Source: an uncultured Bacilli bacterium (lineage in GTDB: Bacteria > Bacillota_I > Bacilli_A > ML615J-28 > CAG-313). From it: a stretch of 14,691 nt of DNA. Position 1 is the stretch's first letter; each line of letters opens with the position of its first letter. The translations under genes were made by a program, and so were the position numbers. Under the pieces are notes generated by a model. The model saw nothing but the letters and a program-made list of their open reading frames with translations. It searched no databases and was not told the origin of the DNA. This document shows positions 1 through 7,602 of this stretch, piece by piece. The stretch is taken from contig CANQWZ010000025.1 in assembly GCA_947627685.1 (NCBI GenBank), positions 1 through 14,691 of the forward strand, given 5' to 3'.

Positions 1-946
1 AGGATGTTGCGGAAGGTGAGGTAGCTTTAGAATCATTAATAATGATTAAATCATCTTTTAATTTAATCGTATTAAAGCGATATTTTAACCCTGTAAAAGC
101 AGTTAAAGTGGATCTAATATAATTATTTGATAACTGATAAATTTTCGCAACTAAAATGGCCATCATCATATCTTGAACGATAACATCTTCAAAACGTTTT
201 AAATCACTTAATTTAACAATTAATTCATCTAAATAATAAATACCTTGATTTTGTAGATAAACACTAGCATTTGGGTTTTTCAAAGAATATGAAAGGACTC
301 TTGGAAGTTTGTAGCTATTAATTTTACGACCTAATTCTTCATCGTCAAGATTATAAATGATATAATCATTTTCATCCATATTGTTTAAAAGTTTGGTCTT
401 ATCATAAAAATAATTAGCAAAAGTTTGATGATAATCTAAATGATGACTTACAATATTCGTTATAACGTAAACTTTAGGATGCGTAGTATAAGTGTTATGT
501 AACATAAAGCTTGAGGCCTCTACTATTAAACACTTAGGTAAGTTTTTTTCTAAAAACCGACTAAATATTGGAATACCAATATTACCACAAAGACTATTCT
601 CAAATAATGGTAGTTTTTTTAACATTTCGTATATTAGGTAAGTAGTAGTCGTTTTACCATTACTTCCTGTAATAATAATTGGCAAAATCGTAGGATAAAG
701 GATACTAACAAGTTCTAAATCACTAATTATTGGGATTTTGTGTCTTTTTGCTAGTTCTAAAAAAGGCTTAGAAAATTTAATACCTGGTGATTTTACTAGA
801 TAGTTAATATCATTTAAAATATCTTCTACAGGAAATTGATCATCACCTGTTTCATAATAGATAATATAACTTATATCATTGTTATCAAAATAAGCCCTAA
901 TAGCTTTAGTTGTTTTACCATAACCATACAAAAGATACTTTTTCAT
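1..946 (-). CDS. murD: MurD, UDP-N-acetylmuramoyl-L-alanine:D-glutamate ligase (3' end outside window)
   Basis: This is a cytoplasmic Mur ligase that adds D-glutamate to UDP-MurNAc-L-Ala, using ATP, in peptidoglycan precursor synthesis. About 315 residues are present out of the usual 440-450; the C-terminus runs off the left edge. The N-terminus (MKKYLLYGYGKTTKAI) has the Rossmann-like UDP-binding start. The ATP-binding loop reads ITGSNGKTTTTYL. SHHLDYHQTFANY is the central-domain motif, and NDSKATSP near the window edge matches the MurD NDSKAT signature. The start ATG shares one base with the mraY stop (TAATG), indicating translational coupling. It belongs to the murE-mraY-murD run. The family assignment is secure from motifs and gene order. 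Confidence 0.95.
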   Translation of the reverse strand, partial: MKKYLLYGYGKTTKAIRAYFDNNDISYIIYYETGDDQFPVEDILNDINYLVKSPGIKFSKPFLELAKRHKIPIISDLELVSILYPTILPIIITGSNGKTTTTYLIYEMLKKLPLFENSLCGNIGIPIFSRFLEKNLPKCLIVEASSFMLHNTYTTHPKVYVITNIVSHHLDYHQTFANYFYDKTKLLNNMDENDYIIYNLDDEELGRKINSYKLPRVLSYSLKNPNASVYLQNQGIYYLDELIVKLSDLKRFEDVIVQDMMMAILVAKIYQLSNNYIRSTLTAFTGLKYRFNTIKLKDDLIIINDSKATSPSATS

Positions 947-1932
947 TAAAATACTTTTACCCCCAAAATACATGCAATAATAGTAACAAGACCAGTTAAT
1001 AACCAAAAAATTACATCAATTTGCATATCTTTTAACCCACTAAGTTCCAAATGGTGATGCAAAGGGCTCATTTTAAATAAACGTTTGCCTTTAGTTTTTT
1101 TATAAAACCATACTTGCAACATGACTGATAAAGTTTCTAGTAGATAAATAAAACCAAAAATGAAGATTAAAACATCTAAATTAAGGCAAAGTAACATTGA
1201 AAATAAGGCCGATCCAATTGCAAGTGATCCTACATCACCCATAAAAATCATTGCTTTGGGCAGATTAAAGCATAAAAATGTAATTAAACCAGCTAAAAGA
1301 CCGATTGCAAAATAAGTTACAGTAGTATTTTTCTTAATAATGCTAAGCATTAATATACCTACAAAAACGATTATACTACTACCACCAAGTAAACCATCAA
1401 TACCATCTGTCAAATTGGTGGCATTTGTAAAACCCGTAAAGGCAATAATGATAAAGATGCCATAAAAGTATTTTAAATCTAAAGTGCTCCCAAAAAAATT
1501 AATTTCATTAGTTCCTCTTTTATCTAAAACCAAAAAATAACAAAGAGCACTTACCACAAGTTGGGCCATAAATTTAACATGTGGTTTTAATCCCTCATTA
1601 CTTTTTTTGATGATAATTAAATAATCATCAATAAAACCAATTAAACCAAAAGCTAAAAAAGGAACAATTAGGATTAAAATATCTCTTATATCAATTATTG
1701 CCGTGTGGAAATTAAATAGTATTAAGGTAAGAAATAAAAAGATTGTAACTATGATGATTACTATTCCTCCCATAGTAGGAGTACCTTTTTTACTAAAATG
1801 ACTTTTAGGACCTTCTAGTCTAATAGCCTGACCATATTTGAAACGTTTTAAAAAAGGAATCAAGACCCTAAATAAAACTACACCATATAAACTACCAACA
1901 ATAATTATCGCAAGACTACCCCAAATGGACAT
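946..1932 (-). CDS. mraY: MraY, phospho-N-acetylmuramoyl-pentapeptide transferase
   Basis: This integral membrane enzyme transfers phospho-MurNAc-pentapeptide to undecaprenyl phosphate, giving lipid I. The 328-aa protein has the normal family length and about ten hydrophobic segments. Diagnostic motifs are TPTMGG (51-56), the aspartate pair at 102-103 in GFIDDYL, NLTDGIDGL (173-181), FMGDVGS with D233, and the HHH motif (292-294) in SPLHHHLELSG. The ATG overlaps the last base of the murE stop, and its own stop overlaps the murD start, so the three genes form a tightly coupled unit. All catalytic motifs look intact. Confidence 0.97.
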   Translation of the reverse strand: MSIWGSLAIIIVGSLYGVVLFRVLIPFLKRFKYGQAIRLEGPKSHFSKKGTPTMGGIVIIIVTIFLFLTLILFNFHTAIIDIRDILILIVPFLAFGLIGFIDDYLIIIKKSNEGLKPHVKFMAQLVVSALCYFLVLDKRGTNEINFFGSTLDLKYFYGIFIIIAFTGFTNATNLTDGIDGLLGGSSIIVFVGILMLSIIKKNTTVTYFAIGLLAGLITFLCFNLPKAMIFMGDVGSLAIGSALFSMLLCLNLDVLIFIFGFIYLLETLSVMLQVWFYKKTKGKRLFKMSPLHHHLELSGLKDMQIDVIFWLLTGLVTIIACILGVKVF

Positions 1933-3386
1933 TATAACTTTTTACCCCCTAGACTTTTAATATAATCGATATCCGAAAATGGTGTAATATTTTTAGCAAT
2001 TATTTTGCTTTCACTACCTTTACCAAGTATGCATATAATATCATTATCAGCTGCTTCATCAAGAGCTTTATTAATGGCAAGTTTACGTGATATTTCAATC
2101 ATATAGTTATTGGTATTAACATTACTAACCATTTGAGCAATTATTTGCTTTACATCTTCATCACGTGAATTATCTTCGGTAAAAATAACACAGTCACTTA
2201 AATCACATGCAATTTTGCCCATAATTGCTCTTTTGCTTTGATCACGCATGCCACCACAGCCAATAACTGTTATGATTTTACCACTTTTAAGCTCATTAAA
2301 ATAAGTTAAAACCTTATGTAAGCCATCAGGAGTATGGGCAAAATCGATAACAACCGTTTTTTTAGCAATTTTATAAACATTCATACGCCCTTTAACAGCT
2401 TCAATTTTCATAAAATTTTTTACGACTTCTTCTTTATTTAAACCAAGACTCCATAAAATGGCAATACTTGCTAAAACATTATCAAGATTAAAACCACCAA
2501 TAAGTTTCGTTTTACATATGTATTCATTATGTTTTGTTTTAATTTTTAAAAGCATTCCCTTAATTGTTTTTTCAATTATTTCACCACTTATGTTAGCATC
2601 ATTTAAACTACTACTATAGGTAATAGTCTTAGCTAAACTAAGGGTTTTTAGTCTATCAAAGTAGTTCATATCTTTATTTAAAATTAAAGTTCCATCTGCT
2701 ACCAAATCATAAATAATACGGGCTTTAGCAAAAGCGTAATTATCCAAAGTATGATGATAATCTAAATGATCTTGGGAAATATTTGTAAAACATACTACTT
2801 GATATTTTAAACCTAATAGTCTACTTTCACTAATGCCCTGGCTTGATGCTTCCATAATTAGATACTTATAGGGATATTCAAACATCATCTCATAAATATA
2901 AGTAATAGATGGTGTAGTGTTAAGCGCTTTTTTAATACGCGTTGTACCATCAAAATATGATATATTACCTTCTGTGCCAAGTAATAAACACGGAAAATGC
3001 ATTTTTTTCAAAATATTAAAAACATATGTTGTTACAGAGGTTTTACCATTAGTACCTGTGACAGCGATAATTTGTGGTTTAGATCGCTTTTGATAAAACC
3101 ATGAAAGTAATCTTGCAAGTTCTACTTTTGCGTCATTAACTTTCAGATAATTAATATTAGAACTTTTATCATTAATGATAATATCTACATCATAAATTAT
3201 CGTTTTTGCACCTTTTGTGATGGCTTCATTTATATATTCAATACCATGATGATGGTATCCTTTGATTGCTACAAAAACACTATTTAAAACGGCATCTTTA
3301 GAATTTTCAACAATTTTTAGCACTTCATGATTATAAATATTAGTAAATTCCTCGTGATATTTACATAAATAATTTTTTATTTTCAC
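1932..3386 (-). CDS. murE: MurE, UDP-MurNAc-L-Ala-D-Glu : diamino acid ligase
   Basis: This cytoplasmic Mur ligase adds the third stem-peptide residue (meso-diaminopimelate or lysine). The 484-aa length is normal. Visible motifs are the ATP loop TGTNGKT (110-116), NTTPS (156-160), MEASSQG (178-184), FTNISQDHLDYH (200-211) with the lysine expected to be carbamylated at 221, DFAHTPDGL (348-356) and GCGGMRDQSKR (376-386). The specificity loop is DNSR (405-408) where DAP enzymes have DNPR. The arginine is kept, so a meso-DAP substrate is favoured but not certain. GKGSES (455-460) replaces the usual GKGHE. The start is GTG at 3386 with AAGGAG (3395-3400) eight bases upstream; the nearby ATG is followed directly by a stop. 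It begins 18 bases after the stop of the PBP 3' fragment. Confidence 0.95.
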   Translation of the reverse strand: MKIKNYLCKYHEEFTNIYNHEVLKIVENSKDAVLNSVFVAIKGYHHHGIEYINEAITKGAKTIIYDVDIIINDKSSNINYLKVNDAKVELARLLSWFYQKRSKPQIIAVTGTNGKTSVTTYVFNILKKMHFPCLLLGTEGNISYFDGTTRIKKALNTTPSITYIYEMMFEYPYKYLIMEASSQGISESRLLGLKYQVVCFTNISQDHLDYHHTLDNYAFAKARIIYDLVADGTLILNKDMNYFDRLKTLSLAKTITYSSSLNDANISGEIIEKTIKGMLLKIKTKHNEYICKTKLIGGFNLDNVLASIAILWSLGLNKEEVVKNFMKIEAVKGRMNVYKIAKKTVVIDFAHTPDGLHKVLTYFNELKSGKIITVIGCGGMRDQSKRAIMGKIACDLSDCVIFTEDNSRDEDVKQIIAQMVSNVNTNNYMIEISRKLAINKALDEAADNDIICILGKGSESKIIAKNITPFSDIDYIKSLGGKKL

Positions 3387-3404
3387 ATTACATTCTCCTT
3401 TTTA

Positions 3405-3833
3405 TTAGGTGTATAAAATAATACTTCCCCCTTCAACAATCCATTCACCTACTTCAGGCATTTGGGAAATAACTTTATTACCAGTACCTCTAATAATAAT
3501 ATTATAGTTAATTGTTCTTTTAATATTACTAATATCTAAACCAATGTAATTTTCCACCTTATAAATTTTTTTGTCAATCCAAAGTCTAGCATTAAATGGA
3601 ATTTCATTTTCACGACTAGGAATTTTCAAAATGCCTAAAGCATCACTTATTACCTCTTTTACCATGGGGCCAACTGTTGTTCCACCATATTGAATAGCAT
3701 TATGAGCATTTTCAATAGCTATGTATACCGCAAGTTTAGGATCATCCATAGGCGCAAAGCCTAAATATGATAAAATATACTGATTATCTAAATAGTGACC
3801 ATCTTTGGCTATTTGAGCAGTTCCTCTTTTACC
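3405..3833 (-). pseudogene. 3' part of split class B PBP gene (end of transpeptidase domain plus PASTA)
   Basis: The reading frame opens directly after an in-frame TAG (3834-3836) and reads GKRGTAQIAKDGHYLDNQ, then YLGFAPMDDPKLAVYIAIENA. GTAQ followed by YLGFAP is what follows the K-T-G active-site motif in class B PBPs. The last ~47 residues (YIGLDISNIKRT to EGGSIILYT) look like one PASTA domain. The first ATG in frame is at 3749, in the middle of the transpeptidase fold and with no convincing ribosome site, so this is a gene remnant rather than an independent gene. It continues the 5' part that ends at 9446; the two together would give about 628 aa, close to SpoVD-type PBPs. It lies immediately upstream of murE. 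Confidence 0.9.
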
Positions 3834-3840
3834 CTATTAA
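3815..3840 (-). other. Element/chromosome junction at the 3' PBP fragment (inferred att site)
   Basis: Read on the minus strand, element sequence TTAATAGGGTAAAAGAGG meets PBP sequence AACTGCTCAAAT. Comparison with the other junction (minus-strand AAAACAGGTATAAGG) leaves AGG as the only bases shared exactly at the crossover, with AAAA shared just outside a C/G mismatch. The TTAATA arm (3835-3840) is the inverted complement of the arm at 9446-9451. The site is inferred from reconstruction of the PBP frame. Confidence 0.75.
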
Positions 3841-3863
3841 GCACTATAATTAGTTATTTTTTT

Positions 3864-3897
3864 AAAAAAAAAGGCACTTAAAAATTTTTAAGTGTCT
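3864..3897 (-). terminator. Rho-independent terminator at the distal end of the element
   Basis: A perfect inverted repeat (CACTTAAAAA / TTTTTAAGTG, 3875-3894) is followed on the minus strand by a run of T (plus-strand A run, 3864-3872). It lies 30-60 bases after the stop of the frameshifted DUF6088-like gene. The stem is AT-rich, so efficiency may be modest. It would also stop PBP-operon transcripts before murE. Confidence 0.7.
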
Positions 3898-3928
3898 AAA
3901 ACTTTAAGAGTCTTGAATAATAAAATAC

Positions 3929-4559
3929 TTATTTAAATTCCTTTATAATTCCACTCTCCATTATATTTTTTGTTGTTTTAGCAGAAAAAAAACCTGCTAA
4001 TTTATAAACATCTTTACTTTTAATTTCTTTTTCTTTGATAAAATTAAATACTTCTTTTTGAGCCATTAAATTATTTAAATAATCTTTAGCATCAATATTA
4101 GTAAATAATTCAAGAATTGTATAAGCATCAACATTTTCTTTGGTTATAGGTAAGCGTGATTTACGAAGAATTATTTTACGACTTTTTAACAATGTTTTTC
4201 TTATAAACATCTTTTTCTTTGTTTGTTATAACTTCGATACTAGAAGGTATTTGCATGGTAAACATAAAATTTTGCCTCATTTGTAATCCACCATAAAGGC
4301 CATAAACTTCATCATTATTGGTAATAAATTTTTTTTCTACTACTTGTTCAACTGATATAACTGATAATCCGTAACGGGTTTTGGTAGGAATATAATAAAT
4401 ACCTTTATCAAATTTAATGATTTTTTTCTCATCTTCAGCCTTTTTTAAAAGTTGAAACACCCAAGACCTTGAATATCCTTTTAGCTCTGCTAAAATTTCA
4501 TTAGTAAAAATTGGTTCATTAACACCAAATTTATTTATTAACCTGTCAATCACAATCAT
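3929..4559 (-). pseudogene. DUF6088 / AbiEi-like winged-helix protein, frameshifted
   Basis: Two overlapping frames together make one protein of about 209 aa. The first frame has an N-terminal winged-helix-like region (EILAELKGYSRSWVFQLLKKAEDEKKI) and FDKGIYYIPTKTRYG, typical of DUF6088/AbiEi-type antitoxin-like proteins. The second frame supplies RKIILRKSRLPITKEN, the conserved central motif of the same family. The frames join at an A5 run (4212-4216); removing one base restores continuity (TNKEK-MFIRKTL). Start choice is uncertain. GGAGG (4562-4566) is only two bases from the ATG at 4559 but eight bases from a GTG at 4553, so the GTG may be the real start; an upstream GTG at 4562 overlaps the ribosome site. 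In AbiE systems a nucleotidyltransferase toxin (AbiEii) normally follows; none is present. The break could be a real mutation or a homopolymer assembly error. Confidence 0.75.
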
Positions 4560-4662
4560 CACCTCCTATAACGCATTATAAAATTATACTAATTTCAATA
4601 TTTTAATATATTTGTTAGTGATTTATATTATATTTAACAATTTTTTTAAAGTTAAATCGATC

Positions 4663-5982
4663 TTAATAGTCTGTTAAAAGAAATCCTAGGTAAAGAGGAA
4701 TTGTAAATATTTTATCTACTTTACCAATATTATAGTTTCCAAGTTTAATTACTCCTGCTACATGATATTTTTCAGGATGCGCAAGAATGGTTTTTGCACT
4801 TTTTGTGTTACCAGTTGTGGCTTTTATTTCTACCAAATAGCATTCACCTTTATATCTTGTAACAAAGTCAATTTCTAGTCCCGAATCCTTATGATAATAA
4901 TATAACTTTCTACCCATCTTCACAAAAATATCCGCAATTAGATTTTCAAAGATTGCCCCTTTATAACCATAAAGATTACCCTGCAAAATATCATATTGTG
5001 TGCCATTTTCTAGCATACTTACAAATAGTCCTGTATCATTCATGTAAACCTTAAAAACATTTTGTATAGCATTTCCATCAAGCGGAAGTTCGGGAAGTTC
5101 AAGATTATAACAACGTGAAACTATGCCAGCATCCTCAATCCATTGTATGCTTCCTGCAAATTTTCCCGCGCGGTCATTCTTCTTTACGACAGAGTATTGA
5201 AATTTTTTGTTTTCTTTACTAAGTTGCTTAGGAATTGATTGAAAGCACTCTCTAATTAGTGGTTTATCAATATCACTAGCATATTTTACCATATCATCTT
5301 CATAGGAATGAATGATATTACGTTGAAGCGTAAGAACTAAATTCATCTGCTTGGTATCTACAAATTTTTGCACAACCGCTGGCATTCCCCCTACAACTGT
5401 ATATTGAAGCATTAGTTCATACATTTTATGATGTAAAGCATCAGGTACTGGTGTAACTGTTTGTAAACACCTATTCAATTTTTCGATAATCTTTTCACTT
5501 ATGCCATTTGCCCAAAGAAATTCCTCAAAATCAAGTGGTTTCATTTCAATAAGGGCCTCAGCACCAACTGGCACGGACTTAGGTTGCTTGCCATAGCCGC
5601 TAACGCCTAGAAGTGAGCCCGTACAAATAACATCAAATCGGCCATCATTATTAAAAAATTTCAAAGAGGTTCTTGCCTCAGGACAATCTTGTATCTCATC
5701 AAAAATAATGATTGTCTCATGTGGTACAAAAATAGTTTCATCACCAAGAAGGGCCGACATCATCATAATAAGATCATCCACTTCAAGTGAACCATTAAAA
5801 ATAGCACTATAGTTAGGATTTTCCAAAAAATTTAAATAAACAACGTGTTGATAATTTTCCCTTGCAAACTTTAAAACCGAAAAAGTTTTACCACATTGTC
5901 TTTGACCTTTTATGATAAGCGGACTTTTATTAGGTGTATTTTTCCACTCTTTTAATACTTTTTCAATTTTTCTTTTTAACAT
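4663..5982 (-). CDS. AAA+ ATPase with C-terminal DUF4143 (nuclease-fold-like) domain
   Basis: This is a 439-aa protein of the AAA_14-DUF4143 family, whose cellular role is not firmly known. Residues 26-33 (GQRQCGKT) form the Walker A motif and IIIFDEIQD (D95, E96) the Walker B. The C-terminal part has GAIFENLIADIF, then SGLEIDFV and YLVEIKAT. This spacing of E...D...ExK resembles the PD-(D/E)XK nuclease fold described for DUF4143. The ATG at 5982 (MLKRKIEKVL) is preferred over an in-frame GTG at 5991 because AAAAGGTGAT then sits at the right distance upstream. It has its own strong promoter (6012-6040) overlapped by 32-bp repeats, and follows the recombinase genes by about 160 bases. Likely accessory cargo; an addiction or defence role is a guess. 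Gene and family are clear, the function is not. Confidence 0.9.
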   Translation of the reverse strand: MLKRKIEKVLKEWKNTPNKSPLIIKGQRQCGKTFSVLKFARENYQHVVYLNFLENPNYSAIFNGSLEVDDLIMMMSALLGDETIFVPHETIIIFDEIQDCPEARTSLKFFNNDGRFDVICTGSLLGVSGYGKQPKSVPVGAEALIEMKPLDFEEFLWANGISEKIIEKLNRCLQTVTPVPDALHHKMYELMLQYTVVGGMPAVVQKFVDTKQMNLVLTLQRNIIHSYEDDMVKYASDIDKPLIRECFQSIPKQLSKENKKFQYSVVKKNDRAGKFAGSIQWIEDAGIVSRCYNLELPELPLDGNAIQNVFKVYMNDTGLFVSMLENGTQYDILQGNLYGYKGAIFENLIADIFVKMGRKLYYYHKDSGLEIDFVTRYKGECYLVEIKATTGNTKSAKTILAHPEKYHVAGVIKLGNYNIGKVDKIFTIPLYLGFLLTDY

Positions 5983-6011
5983 AGCTATCACCTTTTTCTT
6001 TTTTTACTAAC

Positions 6012-6040
6012 ATTATATCACGCATTTAAAACTTTTTCAA
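6012..6040 (-). promoter_or_regulatory. Sigma-A-type promoter of the AAA+/DUF4143 gene
   Basis: On the minus strand, TTGAAA (plus 6035-6040) and a perfect TATAAT (plus 6012-6017) are separated by exactly 17 bases. Transcription would start near 6005, giving a leader of roughly 20 bases that carries the ribosome site. The -35 box lies inside the first copy of the 32-bp tandem repeat, so a protein bound to the repeats would compete with RNA polymerase. Confidence 0.75.
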
Positions 6041-6114
6041 GGGAGTTTGTGTAAAAAGTTACACTTTTTCAAGGGAGTTTGTGTAAAAAGTTACACTTTT
6101 TCAAGGGAGTTTTT
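6031..6114. repeat. 32-bp tandem repeat, about 2.6 copies, with internal palindromes
   Basis: Two identical 32-bp units occupy 6031-6062 and 6063-6094, and a third partial unit continues to 6114. Each unit contains TTTTTCAAGGGAGTTTGTGT. The copy junctions form GTGTAA-AAAG-TTACAC and AAAAAGT-TAC-ACTTTTT inverted repeats. The array lies between the recombinase operon and the ATPase gene and overlaps the ATPase -35 box. The layout suggests an operator array, perhaps for autoregulation. No unique spacers separate the copies, so this is not a CRISPR. Confidence 0.9.
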
Positions 6115-6144
6115 AAAAAATATTAAACTTTTTTAAAGCCAGTT

Positions 6145-7602
6145 TTATATTTTAGCGACCTTATAAATAATAGTAACATCAATTATTTTTGAATCCTTTG
6201 CTTTACTTAATAGCACATTAGATACAACCATTTTAATTAAGTCCATTTCAATTTCGGGTCTAGTTTTTAATGATTCAATAAAATTGATAAATTTATTTTC
6301 ATATATAGTAACTTTTGCTTCATCACTATTAAACGCCTTTAATTTTTCTTCTACATCTTTTATTTGTTGTACTAGTTCTTGTGATTTATAACCAAAATCA
6401 TCACTTGTATTTTCTTTAGCAAAAAAATCCACAAATAATTTAGCAAATTTTTCATTCAATGTTGCAAGCTTAACCTCTAAGTCATTTCGCTCGATAAAGC
6501 TAGTTTTAAAAAGCCTTTTTTTATAACACTTTCTAATCATATTATTAGCTACTAAACCATTTTTTATTAAATCTAAGACTTCTTGATATAGTAGCAAGTG
6601 AAGTAATTTTGCTTTAACTATATATCCACAGCCTTTACAATAATAAAATGCATCTTTATTACTTTGATAATAAGACATCTTTTTATCTGATATTGCATCC
6701 TTTAAAATCGAACCTAAATGATTTATGTTTGTTTCTTTTTTATTCCTAGATAATAATTGGTCATTTGCTTTTTTGAATAATTCTTCACTAATAATAGCAT
6801 AATGCGTATTTCTAACTAAAATGGGTGGTTCTTTTTTAAGTAAATTAAGAGAATGACCACAATATTCATAATCTTTAATAATTTCCCATACTTTTTCAGC
6901 TTTCCACTTATTAGAGGGATTCTTATTTAATGGCTTTGCTCCTAACACTTCTACCGCATAATGCGATCTGGTAAGAATTTTAGCTTCATTTAATAATTTA
7001 GCTATTTGCGAGGTTGTTTTGCCATTTGATGCATAAAGAAAAATTTTTTTAACAATTTGAGATGAATATGGATCAATTTGTTCCTTTTTTTCTTCATTAA
7101 AACGATATCCATATTTGGGATAATAATTTAAATGTTTTGTTTTAGCTCGTCTTTCTAAGGCTTTACGGCATTTCTTTTTAAAATCTTTTAGATAAAATGC
7201 ATTTAAAAAATTTCTCAAAACGATAGATTCACCATTATAATGATTACTATCATAATTATCATTAAGTGATATTACTCTAATATTATTATCAGGAAAGAAA
7301 TGCTCAATCAATTCACCAACTTGATGCATAACTCTACCAAGACGTGAAAGGTCTTTAATTAGTAAAACATTAAATTTATGATTTTTGATATCTTTTAACA
7401 TTTCTTGAAAGCTTGGTCTATTAAGATTACTACCACTATATCCATCATCATAATAGATCTTAATGATTTCAATATCATTTTCATTGGCATAATTGGTTAA
7501 GGCCTTTATTTGATTGGCGATACTTCTTGAATCTTTACTACTATCTATTTTATCTTCATCTTCACGTGATAGTCTTGCATAAATGGCCCCTTGCATCTTC
7601 AT
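6145..7602 (-). CDS. Large serine recombinase, second of the pair (degenerate zinc ribbon)
   Basis: This 485-aa site-specific recombinase is of the large-serine/TndX-TnpX type. The N-terminal resolvase domain has the catalytic serine S12 in YARLSRED, then DDGYSGSNLNRPSF (52-65) and the arginine motif DLSRLGR (84-90). A recombinase domain follows (about 160-290), then a short C-terminal coiled-coil-rich region. The zinc ribbon is incomplete: only C322 and C325 (YYCKGCG) remain, and the first CxxC pair is absent where the neighbour has it. The DNA-binding C-terminal part may therefore be altered. The gene starts inside the 3' end of the upstream recombinase gene (41-base overlap), so translation is probably coupled; AGGAG lies 13 bases upstream of the ATG. 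It could act with its partner as a heteromeric system like CcrA/CcrB, or be a specialised accessory. Confidence 0.93.
   Translation of the reverse strand: MKMQGAIYARLSREDEDKIDSSKDSRSIANQIKALTNYANENDIEIIKIYYDDGYSGSNLNRPSFQEMLKDIKNHKFNVLLIKDLSRLGRVMHQVGELIEHFFPDNNIRVISLNDNYDSNHYNGESIVLRNFLNAFYLKDFKKKCRKALERRAKTKHLNYYPKYGYRFNEEKKEQIDPYSSQIVKKIFLYASNGKTTSQIAKLLNEAKILTRSHYAVEVLGAKPLNKNPSNKWKAEKVWEIIKDYEYCGHSLNLLKKEPPILVRNTHYAIISEELFKKANDQLLSRNKKETNINHLGSILKDAISDKKMSYYQSNKDAFYYCKGCGYIVKAKLLHLLLYQEVLDLIKNGLVANNMIRKCYKKRLFKTSFIERNDLEVKLATLNEKFAKLFVDFFAKENTSDDFGYKSQELVQQIKDVEEKLKAFNSDEAKVTIYENKFINFIESLKTRPEIEMDLIKMVVSNVLLSKAKDSKIIDVTIIYKVAKI

Noticed and set aside
3405..3749. A separate 114-aa gene starting at ATG 3749
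   Set aside because: The frame extends upstream to 3833 with conserved PBP sequence (GTAQ...YLGFAP), and the ATG lies within the transpeptidase fold. It is the tail of the split gene.
4205..4220. Programmed ribosomal frameshift in the DUF6088-like gene
   Set aside because: Continuity needs a +1 shift (one base skipped). There is no matching slippery heptamer, stop-codon pause or downstream structure, so a plain indel is more likely.
6031..6114. Possible CRISPR array from 32-bp repeats
   Set aside because: The copies are directly adjacent with no unique spacers, and no cas genes are present.
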